Below, piece by piece: positions 28,642 to 38,984 of a stretch of DNA of 64,000 bases. Each line of letters begins with the position of its first letter. Position 1 is the stretch's first letter. The notes under the pieces were generated by a model. It searched no databases. It was not told the DNA's origin and saw only the letters and a program-made list of their open reading frames with translations. The translations under genes and the position numbers were made by a program. Where the stretch lies: assembly GCA_000149225.2 (NCBI GenBank), contig CM000691.1, forward strand, positions 1,178,001-1,242,000. The letters run 5' to 3'. This DNA is from Lachancea kluyveri NRRL Y-12651. Its lineage: Eukaryota > Ascomycota > Saccharomycetes > Saccharomycetales > Saccharomycetaceae.

Positions 28642-30999
28642 ATGCATACTCCTTTTTACAACTCTCCTTTTCCAACAATGAACCCCAGGGTCCGTTACAA
28701 GACGGCCATGGAAAGAGCTGGTTTTGATGTTGCATACAATGGCTTAGATTGTTCTAGTTCTACCGCATCTTCGACACGAGGATCGAGGATGAGACAGCAC
28801 AGTGAAGGCAGTTGGATGCACGGGGCTAGATCCGCTCCACATCTAATAGGACATAGCACCCAAAATAGAATTAGATCGGACAGTGGTGAGGCGAAAAGAA
28901 CAGCTAACATTCCATTTAATACACTTCAAAATAGTTCTAAGAGTCCAGCTAGGCTACCTCAAATTAACATTTCTTCTCCTAATCCCCACTATATCAAGAC
29001 AAATAGATCGGTGGATGGCTTTGCTAAAGAATCTTCTTTTTTTGATTTTGAACGAAAATCCGAATCCAAGGCCTCGATTCCATCCCATTACGATGAGCTC
29101 TTATTGCATTCATCTAATAATACTCAAGACGACACATCCTCCAATTACAACAGTCCAACACCAAAACTGCCTAGCCCACCTTCTGACTTTATCGAACATG
29201 AATTGGATCCAGTTGAAAGAAGCTTTATGATGCTAACCCAAAATACGGTTGCTAATCCCACAAAACAAACTCACACTGAAAAAATTTTTGCGACATCTCA
29301 TGAAATTCAACAGATTGATCGTCAGCTTCCTGAAAAAGTGAGAGATGAGACACTTTTTGAGAGCGTTCATTTTGAACCAGAGCCAGCTTTACAGCTAGAT
29401 CTCTGTAGTATCAATAATAAAGCCACTTTCACAGAACCCAATAATGAACCCTCGAATTCCATTCCTTTAATCAACGTCTCTGAAGCAACACCTGAAAGGT
29501 TGGACGTAACCAGCAATTATTCTGAAAGTGTATCAAGCAATGACGAACATAACACAAGAGTCAAGAAAGATGTTCCTTTCTTCCGAGAACATTCTGAGAT
29601 CTCACAAGATACAGATAATGCCATTCCCCAAGTTATAGAGGAAACCAAAAACGAGACACAAAAGGGACTTTCGATCAACGGCCGAGCATCTTTTGCCTCA
29701 AGCGAGGAGTTCGTGCCTCCTCAACCACAACCTCGGTCACAACCCGAGGCATCTACCTTGTCGCAAGTAGAGAAACTTATCGCGCAGTTAGATGACGTAT
29801 CATTAACTAGAGGTTTGGATGTGTCCGAAAGTTCTCCTCAAACCCTATCATTTCCTGATGAACAACGAAGGAAGAAGTCTAGTGCATACCTATCTCGTTA
29901 CGAGGATAATTTGAACTCAACCACTAGGAATCAAGTCAGTGATACTGAGGGTAGTCTCCCTTACAACTACAAACCTCAAATGCTTCATGTAAGCGAGGTG
30001 AATCAGTTTCCTGATGAAGGGCACGAATATGTTGAGGGCTGTCCATCTCAAGAGCCTGTTCCCTCAACAAACTCTAAATTCAATACTCCAACATCTGAAC
30101 ATTCGGCAGATACACCTATATTTTACAACTTTAAAAAAACCGTCTCGGTGTGTCAGAACCGTTCCATATCTTCACAAAGACCAGACAGTGACTTTGACAA
30201 TATTTTTTCTGCTAGCATGACAGATAGATCTTCTATGGAGTCTTTTCAAAGTGCCAAAGACAAACCTTTAGACATGTTACAACCATCCATGGCTCTAATT
30301 GAAAGTGTGGATAATACATTACAGAAGCCATCTATTAAACCACTGCACCTGTCTCATAAGATTTCCATTTCTGAAGTGAATAACGCAAAATCTGAGAAAT
30401 TACCAGATCCTGAAAAGAAAAACTTGGAAACTCAAGAAATGGAACAGGAAGGAAGTAAAGGGGATCAGGAGCATACCTCATCATTAACAATGCATCAACC
30501 TTGTCCTACGCCAACATTCAAGCACGCGCCAGGTGAAGGTCCGTGCCGCTCATGTGGATTGGAAGTTGCTGGCAAAAGAGTTTTTTCTAAAAATCATAAC
30601 GAACTATCAGGCCAGTGGCATCGTGATTGTTTTAGATGCATTGAGTGTGGCTTGAAGTTCTCCAAAAAAATCTCGTGTTATATATTGGACGATCAACCTT
30701 ATTGCCAGTGTCACTATCATCAGAAAAACAATAGCATATGCAAAACTTGTGACGGTTTTATTGAAGGTGAATGTCTGGAAAATGACAAAAATGAAAGATT
30801 CCATGTAGACTGTTTAACCTGCTTCATATGTCACAGGTTAATTGACGATGACTATTATATTTACAATAATAAGTCGCCCTTATGTCACAACCATGACATT
30901 GAGGCCCTGTTAAGAGACGGTATCGATGGGGAATATCAAGATATGGAAAGATCCAATACCATTTCTAAGAGAAGAACCCGAATTATTAACTGCAGATGA
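28642..30999 (+). CDS. PXL1: Paxillin-like LIM protein Pxl1
   Basis: 785 residues (S. cerevisiae 706). The N-terminus FYNSPFPTMNPRVRYKTAMERAGFD is the conserved family start. A long Ser/Pro/Glu-rich disordered region (about 60-620) follows. Two LIM domains close the protein: LIM1 from C635 (CRSCG, then WHRDCFRCIECG, YCQCHYHQ) and LIM2 from about residue 702 (CKTCDG, FHVDCLTCFICH, CHNHD), with the zinc-binding Cys/His pattern complete. Pxl1 acts at sites of polarised growth and the bud neck, with Rho1 and Cdc42 signalling. The open frame begins at TTG, so the ATG two codons later is used. The next gene, WHI5/SRL3, follows the ancestral order. Confidence 0.94.
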   Translation: MHTPFYNSPFPTMNPRVRYKTAMERAGFDVAYNGLDCSSSTASSTRGSRMRQHSEGSWMHGARSAPHLIGHSTQNRIRSDSGEAKRTANIPFNTLQNSSKSPARLPQINISSPNPHYIKTNRSVDGFAKESSFFDFERKSESKASIPSHYDELLLHSSNNTQDDTSSNYNSPTPKLPSPPSDFIEHELDPVERSFMMLTQNTVANPTKQTHTEKIFATSHEIQQIDRQLPEKVRDETLFESVHFEPEPALQLDLCSINNKATFTEPNNEPSNSIPLINVSEATPERLDVTSNYSESVSSNDEHNTRVKKDVPFFREHSEISQDTDNAIPQVIEETKNETQKGLSINGRASFASSEEFVPPQPQPRSQPEASTLSQVEKLIAQLDDVSLTRGLDVSESSPQTLSFPDEQRRKKSSAYLSRYEDNLNSTTRNQVSDTEGSLPYNYKPQMLHVSEVNQFPDEGHEYVEGCPSQEPVPSTNSKFNTPTSEHSADTPIFYNFKKTVSVCQNRSISSQRPDSDFDNIFSASMTDRSSMESFQSAKDKPLDMLQPSMALIESVDNTLQKPSIKPLHLSHKISISEVNNAKSEKLPDPEKKNLETQEMEQEGSKGDQEHTSSLTMHQPCPTPTFKHAPGEGPCRSCGLEVAGKRVFSKNHNELSGQWHRDCFRCIECGLKFSKKISCYILDDQPYCQCHYHQKNNSICKTCDGFIEGECLENDKNERFHVDCLTCFICHRLIDDDYYIYNNKSPLCHNHDIEALLRDGIDGEYQDMERSNTISKRRTRIINCR

Positions 31000-31098
31000 A
31001 TCGTGTTCCTTAATGGCTTTGTATTTCGAACTCTATGTCTCCTGTCATTATAAATTTGCATAGAATAGCGAAGCGCGTGTAGTATTTAAGTATCGTGG

Positions 31099-31130
31099 CA
31101 CGTGACTTTGGATTTTTGGGAGTCGCGAAA
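31099..31130 (+). promoter_or_regulatory. E-box and SBF-type site before WHI5/SRL3
   Basis: CACGTG at 31099-31104 and CGCGAAA (SCB core) at 31124-31130 lie 266-297 bases before the ATG at 31396. SRL3 in S. cerevisiae is an SBF target, and Whi5 represses SBF, so an SCB here could form a feedback loop. The site is seen; the loop is inferred. Confidence 0.45.
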
Positions 31131-31395
31131 GCAAAAATTTTCAAAACAAACAAAACAAGGAGCACCAGTAAGTAATAGTTTCACCGTTTTTGGACAGGAT
31201 TCTGTATCTTTTTCTTGATGAACTAAACAAGGAATAAAGAGAAACTTGGATACAAAACAACTTCATATCATACAAGCCAAGCTTACGGGTAACTTTGCTT
31301 TACTTGATTCTTTTTATTGGACAGGATCTGTTGTTTTGGTGTTCACAACAATTTTATAGGTTTTCTCAAAAAATTCCCTCAAAAGATAGCCTATC

Positions 31396-32388
31396 ATGAT
31401 AAATACAACACCGGTGAAAGAGGGTTCTAAAAGGTTTTCCAGCGATTTTACAGCACGGGATGTAGAAGATATCCCAAAGTCTCCCCAAACTCCCTCGCCT
31501 CCTAATTCTAATGCTAAGGGAAGACGTTCTTCTACATCAATGAGTTTTTTACCCTCACCATCCCTCCACAACCGTAATAGTGGCTTTTCTTCTATGTTTA
31601 CTGTGCCGCAGTCTCCTAGTATGAAAACTAGGCTGCTACCTCCAACAACACCAAAATCTAAACATGCAGAGGTTTTTCTATCCCCTTCGCCAAACCTGAA
31701 GTCGCCAGGAGTTTATAAAGAAACAGAAAAGCCAATAAGAGAGATATCCAATAACTTAAAAACAAGGCTAAACTACGCTTTTATGAAACTACAAAACGGT
31801 TGGACTGATAAGACCTTGTCCGAACTAGAGAATGAATTTACAAAAAAAAAGCATGAACGCATAATCGATGAAGGACTCGAGGGAGAAAGTGATACAAACA
31901 ACTATACTGATGATAAAAGATTGCCTTCCTCGTCTTACAGTAATAAGCTTGTGGATTTAGATGAGGATAATGGCAATTCTGCACACGTCGCCTTTTTAAA
32001 AGCATTATCAAGCCCGAAGAAGAAGCAAAGATCAGCTTCTTCTTCTTCGGTGAACTGGAACGATTCTCCGCCTAAACTACCACCCATTACAACTAATGTT
32101 CGTAAAAGCAGTCAGCCCTCAGAAGTGGAGGCAATTGAGACTCTAATGTCACTATCGTCACCTCAAAAAAGAAAGCATTCCACAGGCGTGGAATATACAC
32201 TGCCACCTCCACCATTGCCATTGACGAGGCAAGCCGATCAAAACCGTTTATCAGTTTCGTCTTCATCTTCTGCATCATCATTACAAAACACTTTGGCAAA
32301 GCCTTTTGCGCTGAGGCACGATGGCCAGGAGCCTCCTTCAGTAGTACTAACAGATGTTGAGACTGATATAGAAGACGATGATGGGTAG
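31396..32388 (+). CDS. WHI5: G1/S transcription repressor, single orthologue of WHI5 and SRL3
   Basis: 330 residues (S. cerevisiae Whi5 295, Srl3 246). The diagnostic feature is the GTB motif at about residues 121-136 (LKTRLNYAFMKLQNGW), through which Whi5 and related proteins dock on the SBF/MBF factors. The rest is low-complexity and dense in SP/TP sites (PKSPQTPSPP, SPSPNLKSPG, SSPKKK), as expected of a repressor inactivated by Cdk1-cyclin phosphorylation. Whi5 sets cell size at Start by holding SBF inactive in G1. Its position between PXL1 and LPX1 corresponds both to SRL3 (YKR091W) and to WHI5 (YOR083W), so it is the unduplicated ancestor-type gene. Confidence 0.9.
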   Translation: MINTTPVKEGSKRFSSDFTARDVEDIPKSPQTPSPPNSNAKGRRSSTSMSFLPSPSLHNRNSGFSSMFTVPQSPSMKTRLLPPTTPKSKHAEVFLSPSPNLKSPGVYKETEKPIREISNNLKTRLNYAFMKLQNGWTDKTLSELENEFTKKKHERIIDEGLEGESDTNNYTDDKRLPSSSYSNKLVDLDEDNGNSAHVAFLKALSSPKKKQRSASSSSVNWNDSPPKLPPITTNVRKSSQPSEVEAIETLMSLSSPQKRKHSTGVEYTLPPPPLPLTRQADQNRLSVSSSSSASSLQNTLAKPFALRHDGQEPPSVVLTDVETDIEDDDG

Positions 32389-33476
32389 ACGGTTTATATA
32401 AATAATTGCATTGTATGAAGAGTTTTTTTTTTCAGCCTTTTTGTTTTGAGTCAAGTATGTAACACTAAATAACGGTTTCAAATGCTGAACAAGTAGCAAA
32501 TACATTCAAGGAGTGCATTGAGGAACATCTAATGGAGTTAGTATATAATTTGGACTTTTGTATTAGGAAAATCATATTATGGTATAAAAGAAGTGTGTCT
32601 TAACTAAAAAGATGCTCGATAATATGGCTTACAACTACTTTTGGTGTATTCCGAAGTTATAGGGCTGGACTTTCTTTTCTTTGAATTTATTGCAGGCAAA
32701 AAAACAACTACCCATTGACTGTTTCCATTCTCCCACTCATAGTTATGTATGTATACATAATCAAGTCCAAGCAAAACTGGGTTGATTGGTTTCATATGCG
32801 GGAGTCTCAGCTCCAAGCGCTAGGTAAACATCAAGCATTTTATAAGCACTATTTCAAACGAAATTGTGCTGCGCTGGATTGCCAAATAGAATGCTAGTTT
32901 TACACTTATTCGTAGTAGGAGAGTTGCTGTGCCAATGCTAGTCTTCAGAACTCGTGTCTCTTGTTTATAACCATGTACTAATAATTATGAGAATACTAAC
33001 AAAACAATGAACTATGTTGATTCCACAGATCTCATTATCATTATGAGAGTCCCATGAAGACCTCGATTTCGAGACGATTCCAATATGAGTAGGTATCTCA
33101 GTTAGAAGCGTACAGGCTTCACAGAACATTGAGGTCCACAAAGGTCGTTATCTATTACAAATGCAGGGATTAATGGGCTAGCCCATTCAAGCAGATGTTT
33201 GGGCACCAAGTTTGTTGCCCTGAAACACTTGGTTTTTCTGGTGTGTTTATCTAAACGTCATTGAACGGATGTCTTTTCAAGTATTTTTAGAGAATCCCAG
33301 ATCTCGAGAGATAAATGACTGTGAGCATTCCTTTTTAAGAAGATTATGAATTTTGTTGAGGGGCGGGGGACAATGGGAGTGTCATCGCAAATTTCAACTC
33401 CCCAACATGAGCTGAGCACTATAAAGATGTGAAACTACCGAGAAAAATAACACCAATCTTTTAGCATTTACATATA
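32389..33476. other. 1.1-kb spacer WHI5-LPX1 with palindrome and G-rich box
   Basis: No gene is seen. A perfect 16-base palindrome AATGGGCTAGCCCATT is at 33172-33187. AGGGGCGGGG at 33359-33368 joins an STRE core (AGGGG) to a Mig1-type GCGGGG core, 110 bases before the LPX1 ATG, with a TATA-like TATAAAG near 33421. This suggests stress and glucose control of LPX1. A TACTAAC near 32987 with a downstream CACAG resembles an intron end, but no matching exons were found. Confidence 0.45.
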
Positions 33477-34610
33477 ATGAAAAATACTTGCACTATGGAT
33501 GCAAAAATTGACCATTATTTTCATAAAGCTTCTTGCGCCGTTGACGCAGTGTCGCCCAGGAGTTCGAGCGACTCTACCTTGGTTCCCTCGAGAGATAAAC
33601 TGAAAATTGTATACGATGCATACACTCAGAAGGCATCACAAAACTCTAAGACTGTTGTTAACTTTGTATTTTTGCATGGAAGTGGTATGAATCGAAGTGT
33701 TTGGGAGTATTACTTAGCTGACATAATCGATAATGACAGTGGTTGGTCCTGCGGGAAAATACTATTAATTGACCAAGTTAATCACGGTGATTCTGCAGTA
33801 TTAAACAGAGATAAGCTGGGAACAATTTTCGATTGGAGTGATGGTGCAAGGGACGTGTGTAAAATTGCAATGGATGAACTTTATCCAAAGCCTGCAAATA
33901 CAATAAATGTTGTTGTTGGTCACTCCATGGGTGGCTTTCAAGCACTATGCTGTGGAGTACTGTATCCAGGTTTATTTCAGCTTATCATCACAATTGAACC
34001 AGTGGTTCTGATGAAGAACATTTCTAATCCCAAAAATATAACTAAGGTACCTGGAAACTTCTATGATGCCTTGAGTCTAAAAATGCGTGATAGTTTTAAA
34101 AACGATCGTGAATACAACGACTACATGGATAACGAGAGTTTCTACGTGAATACACAAAAACAAATCCGTGAAAACTTTAAAGATTTCGAAAAGATGAAAA
34201 TGCCAGATGGATCAATTAAAACAAAAATGGACAAATATCAGCATATGATCACCTACCTGTGTTTGAAACCCACCGCTGACTGGTTGTTGGATTCGATTAA
34301 ATATATCGTGTGTCCCGTCGTGGCTCTTGTGGGTGGAAAGGCCAAGTGGTCACCAAAAGAGAACCAAGATATACTACAGACAAGAATACGAAACTATACA
34401 AAGGAGACTGTTCCGGGTGGAGACCATTTGATGAACATTGAAATGCCCGATACAGTTCTGCACAAAATTAAAAAACATATTACGCGACATGTAAAAACGT
34501 CAGTGTACGATGGCTGTCAAAATTTGCTGGAGCCTAACCGGCAAATTGAATTTCAGCATAAGTATCAGGCCTTAATAAAGCAAAGAGTTGTTTCTGGGAG
34601 CAAGATGTAG
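33477..34610 (+). CDS. LPX1: Peroxisomal alpha/beta-hydrolase (lipase) Lpx1
   Basis: 377 residues (S. cerevisiae 387). An alpha/beta-hydrolase fold with VFLHGSGMNRSVWEYY near residue 63-78 (oxyanion region), the nucleophile elbow G-H-S150-M-G, and the likely catalytic His317 in GGDHLMN. The C-terminus is SKM, a recognised variant of the SKL-type peroxisome import signal PTS1 (the S. cerevisiae protein ends QKL). Lpx1 is an oleate-induced peroxisomal matrix lipase that affects peroxisome shape. The position after WHI5/SRL3 equals YOR084W. The promoter carries STRE/Mig1-type sites, which suits glucose repression. Confidence 0.92.
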   Translation: MKNTCTMDAKIDHYFHKASCAVDAVSPRSSSDSTLVPSRDKLKIVYDAYTQKASQNSKTVVNFVFLHGSGMNRSVWEYYLADIIDNDSGWSCGKILLIDQVNHGDSAVLNRDKLGTIFDWSDGARDVCKIAMDELYPKPANTINVVVGHSMGGFQALCCGVLYPGLFQLIITIEPVVLMKNISNPKNITKVPGNFYDALSLKMRDSFKNDREYNDYMDNESFYVNTQKQIRENFKDFEKMKMPDGSIKTKMDKYQHMITYLCLKPTADWLLDSIKYIVCPVVALVGGKAKWSPKENQDILQTRIRNYTKETVPGGDHLMNIEMPDTVLHKIKKHITRHVKTSVYDGCQNLLEPNRQIEFQHKYQALIKQRVVSGSKM

Positions 34611-34699
34611 AAGCTCGTATTTGGGCGTTTTCAATACAACTTATCATTGTAACGATCTACGGTAACAGACGTAAAAACGACGGACAATCAAATATGGTG

Positions 34700-34780
34700 A
34701 AAAAAAAAAAAAAAAAAAAAAAAGAAAAAAGAAAAGTTGAAAATTTTCAGAATCCTCTGAAACGATAAGTTTGCCTCATC
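34700..34780 (+). promoter_or_regulatory. A-tract, RRPE and PAC before SRP40
   Basis: A run of about 20 A lies near 34700-34722, an RRPE TGAAAATTTTC at 34738-34748, and CTCATC (reverse PAC core GATGAG) at 34775-34780, some 68-110 bases before the ATG at 34848. This is the ribosome-biogenesis promoter layout, in keeping with a nucleolar chaperone. Confidence 0.6.
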
Positions 34781-34847
34781 TCTTTTATTTATGACAATTC
34801 ACACCAGCACTGACCATTCTTAATCCATCGTTTTTACTGATATCAAA

Positions 34848-35984
34848 ATGGGATCTAAAAAGTCTTCAGCTACCAACAAAGATGAAATTCCGAAGTTGTC
34901 TGAAAAATTAAAGAAGCAAGAAAACGAGGAATTGTCTACGTCATCTTCCTCTAGTGTTTCCTCGAGCGATGAATCGAGCTCCTCATCTTCCTCTTCTTCC
35001 TCTTCTAATGAATCAAGCTCTTCATCAGACAGTTCCTCCTCTAGTGATTCTGATTCTTCCTCGTCCTCCGATTCTTCATCTGAATCCTCTTCTGACAACG
35101 ACTCAGACTCGTCATCATCATCCTCATCATCCTCATCGTCCTCATCGTCCTCATCTGATAGCGACTCAGGCTCGTCATCTTCATCATCTTCCTCTTCTGA
35201 CAGCGACTCGGACTCGTCATCATCCTCCTCTGAAAGTGATTCAGACCCTTCTTCTTCTTCTGGCAGTGATTCCGACTCTTCATCCTCTGGCAGTGACTCA
35301 GACTCTTCATCGTCCTCTTCCGACAGTGATTCCGATTCTTCATCCTCTGGCAGCGACTCAGACTCTTCATCGTCCTCTTCCGACAGTGATTCCGATTCTT
35401 CATCCTCTGGCAGCGACTCAGACTCTTCATCGTCCTCTTCCGACAGTGATTCCGATTCTTCATCCTCTGACAGCGACTCGGACTCATCATCTTCTTCCTC
35501 TGACAGTGACTCGGACTCTTCATCTTCATCTTCTGAGAGTTCTGAAGAATCGGACTCTTCTGAAAGTGATAACGAAGGAAAATCTAAGAGAGCTAGAGAC
35601 GAAGACGATAGTGAAACTTCTAGCAAAAAACCAAGAACCGAAAATGTTTCCGAGTCATCCTCTAAAACTGCCTCCCCATCTATTTCCTCTGGCTCTGGCA
35701 AATCGTCCCAGAAGGAATATATACCTGCTGGTGTTGATGAGGTAAAGCCAGGTCAACGCAAACACTTTTCAAGAGTTGAGAGGGCTAAAGTTGGCTTTGA
35801 AGATTGGGCCTTAACTGATAACACCTATAAAGGTGCTGCGGGCACCTGGGGTGAAAAGGCTAATGAGAGATTAGGTAGGGTGAGAGGCAAAGATTTCACC
35901 AAAAATAAGAACAAGATGAAGAGAGGTTCTTACAGAGGCGGTTCTATCACATTAGCCTCGGGCTCTTACAAATTTACTGATTGA
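34848..35984 (+). CDS. SRP40: Nucleolar Ser/Asp-rich chaperone Srp40 (Nopp140-like)
   Basis: 378 residues (S. cerevisiae 406). Residues about 30-245 consist almost only of Ser, Asp and Glu, the typical casein-kinase-2 substrate tract of Nopp140 proteins. Part of it is encoded by near-identical 60-base repeats (35281-35460). The conserved SRP40/Nopp140 C-terminal domain is intact: RKHFSRVERAKVGFEDWAL, NTYKGAAGTWGEKANERL, GKDFTKNKNKMKRGSYRGG. These proteins bind box H/ACA and C/D snoRNPs and help them mature in the nucleolus and Cajal-like bodies. A long acidic frame on the opposite strand is only the mirror of the Ser/Asp codons. Confidence 0.94.
   Translation: MGSKKSSATNKDEIPKLSEKLKKQENEELSTSSSSSVSSSDESSSSSSSSSSSNESSSSSDSSSSSDSDSSSSSDSSSESSSDNDSDSSSSSSSSSSSSSSSSDSDSGSSSSSSSSSDSDSDSSSSSSESDSDPSSSSGSDSDSSSSGSDSDSSSSSSDSDSDSSSSGSDSDSSSSSSDSDSDSSSSGSDSDSSSSSSDSDSDSSSSDSDSDSSSSSSDSDSDSSSSSSESSEESDSSESDNEGKSKRARDEDDSETSSKKPRTENVSESSSKTASPSISSGSGKSSQKEYIPAGVDEVKPGQRKHFSRVERAKVGFEDWALTDNTYKGAAGTWGEKANERLGRVRGKDFTKNKNKMKRGSYRGGSITLASGSYKFTD
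35281..35460 (+). repeat. Three tandem 60-base repeats inside SRP40
   Basis: Copies at 35281-35340, 35341-35400 and 35401-35460. The last two are identical and the first differs by one base (GGCAGT versus GGCAGC). Each encodes 20 residues of Ser/Asp with one Gly. Partly degenerate copies flank both sides. Such near-identity points to recent slippage or unequal exchange, so copy number probably varies between strains. Confidence 0.9.
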
Positions 35985-36296
35985 GACAGTTGGATTTTGG
36001 AAGCCATACATGCATACATATTGTGATATAACAGTAATTAATTTTGTATACTTAGCAAGGTGTTATCACACCATTATTCTCGATTTTTCCACTTAAAAAC
36101 GTATCTTTAATTACTCTTTAACTTTATACGCTATTATCCTAGAAATCATCTAATTCGTATCATATGATTAGTCAAAAATTAATAAAATGAAGGGATTTGT
36201 CAGGAGGATGTATTTGATTCTCAACAACTATTGACTTAAAGAGGTGGTTTAGGACTATTAGCAGAACCCTTTTTATTTACTAAAAGGCACTCCCAT
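35985..36296. other. 312-base AT-rich spacer SRP40-SSL2
   Basis: The spacer is the 3' end of SRP40 and the promoter of SSL2. No gene and no strong motif are seen. Confidence 0.4.
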
Positions 36297-38843
36297 ATGA
36301 CAGAACATCAATACCAAACCAGAAGCAGGGTTAAGATTTATCCTGACATGGATGCTGATTTTTTCTCAGACGACTCCATTGCCACTGATGTATCAGATTA
36401 TGCTGGAGATGGGTTCATTGAAGGGGACGATGACCATGGATATAATGAGGCCGTTCCAAAACCAAAGATAAAAAAGGCTGCTCTAAAGTCTTCCAAATCT
36501 TCCAATAAGTCCAAAAAGTCAGGAAGTGACACTTTAAACCAGTTGGCTGCTAAGGATCAGAATTTTTTGCATGCTGTACATACAGATGCGCCCTCTGATT
36601 TTGTCCCTGATGTTGTGTCTGGAATGTTTAGAACCAACGATTTCAGTTACCTGAAGTTAAAACCTGATCATGCCTCTAGGCCACTGTGGATTTCACCAAG
36701 TGACGGACGCATTATTTTGGAGAGCTTCTCTCCATTGGCCGAACAAGCTCAAGATTTCTTAGTCACTATCGCTGAGCCTGTTAGTAGGCCCTCCCACATT
36801 CATGAATACAAGGTCACTGCATACTCTCTTTATGCTGCAGTTTCTGTGGGTTTGGAAACTGATGATATTATTGCTGTCTTGGATAGGTTGTCTAAAGTTC
36901 CTGTGGCACCTTCGATCATCAATTTTATTAAAAGTGCTACAGTTTCATATGGTAAAGTCAAATTAGTTATCAAACACAATAGGTACTTTGTGGAAACCTC
37001 CCAAGCCGAAATTTTGCAGATGTTACTAAAAGATCCAGTTATTGGTAAGTTGAGAATAGACAGCGAGATTGATCCAAAAATTCAAGGAAAGCAAATTCCA
37101 GTGTCTGGTGATGGTATTGGTAATGAGAAAAAAAATAATAACGGAACTGGTAACGCGACATTTAACCCAGATGATGTAGAGGCTGTATTCAGTGCAGTTG
37201 TTGGTGGGGATAACGAGTTAGAAGAAGACGATGACGATATTGATGCTGTACACGCTTTCGAAATTGCAAATGAATCAGTAGAAATTGTCAAAAAAAGGTG
37301 CCAAGAAATTGATTATCCGGTTTTGGAGGAATATGATTTCAGAAACGATCATAGAAATCCGGATTTGGATATCGATTTAAAACCGTCCACACAAATTAGA
37401 CCTTATCAAGAAAAATCTCTAAGTAAAATGTTTGGTAATGGTCGTGCAAGGAGTGGTATCATTGTTTTGCCTTGTGGTGCAGGGAAAACATTAGTCGGTA
37501 TTACAGCTGCATGCACTATAAAAAAATCTGTTATTGTTTTGTGTACCTCATCTGTTTCTGTCATGCAATGGAGACAACAATTCTTGCAATGGTGTACGCT
37601 ACAACCGGAAAATGTCGCTGTTTTTACATCTGATAATAAAGAAATGTTTGAAACAGAGTCCGGTTTAGTTGTTTCAACATATTCAATGGTCGCAAATACT
37701 AGAAACAGATCACATGATTCTCAAAAAGTTATGGACTTTTTGACTGGAAGAGAATGGGGCTTTATTATCTTAGATGAGGTGCATGTCGTTCCAGCTGCTA
37801 TGTTTAGAAGGGTTGTCACTACAATTGCAGCGCATGCAAAGTTGGGTCTAACTGCAACATTAGTTCGTGAAGATGACAAAATCAGTGATTTGAATTTCTT
37901 AATTGGTCCAAAATTGTATGAGGCTAATTGGATGGAGCTTTCTCAAAAAGGTCATATTGCCAATGTTCAGTGTGCAGAAGTCTGGTGCCCAATGACTGCT
38001 GAGTTTTACCAGGAATACTTGCGGGAAAATGCTAGAAAGAGAATGTTGCTTTATATCATGAATCCAACCAAATTTCAAGCATGTCAATTTTTGATCCAAT
38101 ACCATGAAAAGAGAGGTGACAAGATTATCGTCTTCTCGGATAACGTTTATGCATTGCAGGAGTACGCTTTGAAGTTGGGCAAGCCATTTATTTATGGGTC
38201 CACCCCTCAACAAGAGCGTATGAATATTTTGCAAAATTTCCAGTATAATGACCAAATCAACACGATTTTTCTTTCGAAAGTTGGTGATACCTCTATCGAT
38301 TTGCCAGAAGCAACATGTTTGATTCAGATTTCTTCCCACTATGGTTCTCGTCGTCAAGAAGCCCAGAGATTAGGTAGAATTTTGAGAGCTAAAAGACGTA
38401 ATGACGAAGGGTTTAACGCTTTTTTTTACTCCCTGGTTTCTAAAGATACCCAAGAGATGTATTACTCGACAAAGAGACAGGCCTTTTTGGTGGATCAAGG
38501 TTACGCATTCAAAGTTATCACACATTTGCATGGAATGGAGAATTTGCCTAATTTGGCATATGCTTCAGCTAGAGAACGTAGGGAATTACTTCAGGAGGTG
38601 CTATTAAAAAACGAAGAAGCAGCAGGTATTGAAGTTGGCGATGATGCCGATAACTCTATAGGACGTGGTGGAAACGCGAACAAAAGAGCCAAATCTAAGG
38701 CCGTTAAGGGTGAGGGCTCTTTGGCTGGTTTGGCTGGTGGTGAAGACATGGCATATTTGGAATATAGTTCCAATAAAAATAAAGACTTGAAAGATCATCA
38801 CCCATTGATTCGTAAGATGTATTACAAAAATCTCAAAAAATAG
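36297..38843 (+). CDS. SSL2: TFIIH DNA helicase/translocase Ssl2 (XPB)
   Basis: 848 residues (S. cerevisiae 843). An acidic and Lys-rich N-terminus precedes the XPB N-terminal domain ([32 protein letters not shown], about 100-130). The helicase core has [20 protein letters not shown], Walker A GAGKT with K397, motif II DEVH at 493-496, motif III LTATL, and motif [17 protein letters not shown]. Ssl2 opens promoter DNA for RNA polymerase II and damaged DNA in nucleotide excision repair. The length and all motifs are intact. In S. cerevisiae the gene is YIL143C next to NDC80, as here, whereas upstream SRP40 comes from the YKR region. Confidence 0.98.
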   Translation: MTEHQYQTRSRVKIYPDMDADFFSDDSIATDVSDYAGDGFIEGDDDHGYNEAVPKPKIKKAALKSSKSSNKSKKSGSDTLNQLAAKDQNFLHAVHTDAPSDFVPDVVSGMFRTNDFSYLKLKPDHASRPLWISPSDGRIILESFSPLAEQAQDFLVTIAEPVSRPSHIHEYKVTAYSLYAAVSVGLETDDIIAVLDRLSKVPVAPSIINFIKSATVSYGKVKLVIKHNRYFVETSQAEILQMLLKDPVIGKLRIDSEIDPKIQGKQIPVSGDGIGNEKKNNNGTGNATFNPDDVEAVFSAVVGGDNELEEDDDDIDAVHAFEIANESVEIVKKRCQEIDYPVLEEYDFRNDHRNPDLDIDLKPSTQIRPYQEKSLSKMFGNGRARSGIIVLPCGAGKTLVGITAACTIKKSVIVLCTSSVSVMQWRQQFLQWCTLQPENVAVFTSDNKEMFETESGLVVSTYSMVANTRNRSHDSQKVMDFLTGREWGFIILDEVHVVPAAMFRRVVTTIAAHAKLGLTATLVREDDKISDLNFLIGPKLYEANWMELSQKGHIANVQCAEVWCPMTAEFYQEYLRENARKRMLLYIMNPTKFQACQFLIQYHEKRGDKIIVFSDNVYALQEYALKLGKPFIYGSTPQQERMNILQNFQYNDQINTIFLSKVGDTSIDLPEATCLIQISSHYGSRRQEAQRLGRILRAKRRNDEGFNAFFYSLVSKDTQEMYYSTKRQAFLVDQGYAFKVITHLHGMENLPNLAYASARERRELLQEVLLKNEEAAGIEVGDDADNSIGRGGNANKRAKSKAVKGEGSLAGLAGGEDMAYLEYSSNKNKDLKDHHPLIRKMYYKNLKK

Positions 38844-38984
38844 GATTGAGTGGATTAAGTTTAATTTAGGGGTAGTATTTTATATAAAAAATTTCATAAT
38901 AGTACAACATTTAGAAACACAGTCGTTGGAATCTCTTTGGAATGAATTTATGCGTCCTTCTTTTTTTACTTTTTAGTCTTACTA

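Noticed and set aside
32987-33030. TACTAAC followed by CACAG, like a spliceosomal intron end
   Set aside because: GTATGT donors exist upstream (near 32456 and 32746), but no exon pair gives a recognisable protein; the downstream piece would encode only about 20 residues.
34820-35701. Long minus-strand frame (293 codons), Glu/Asp/Ser-rich, opposite SRP40
   Set aside because: It is the mirror image of the Ser/Asp codon repeats of SRP40, whose C-terminal domain is clearly conserved on the plus strand.
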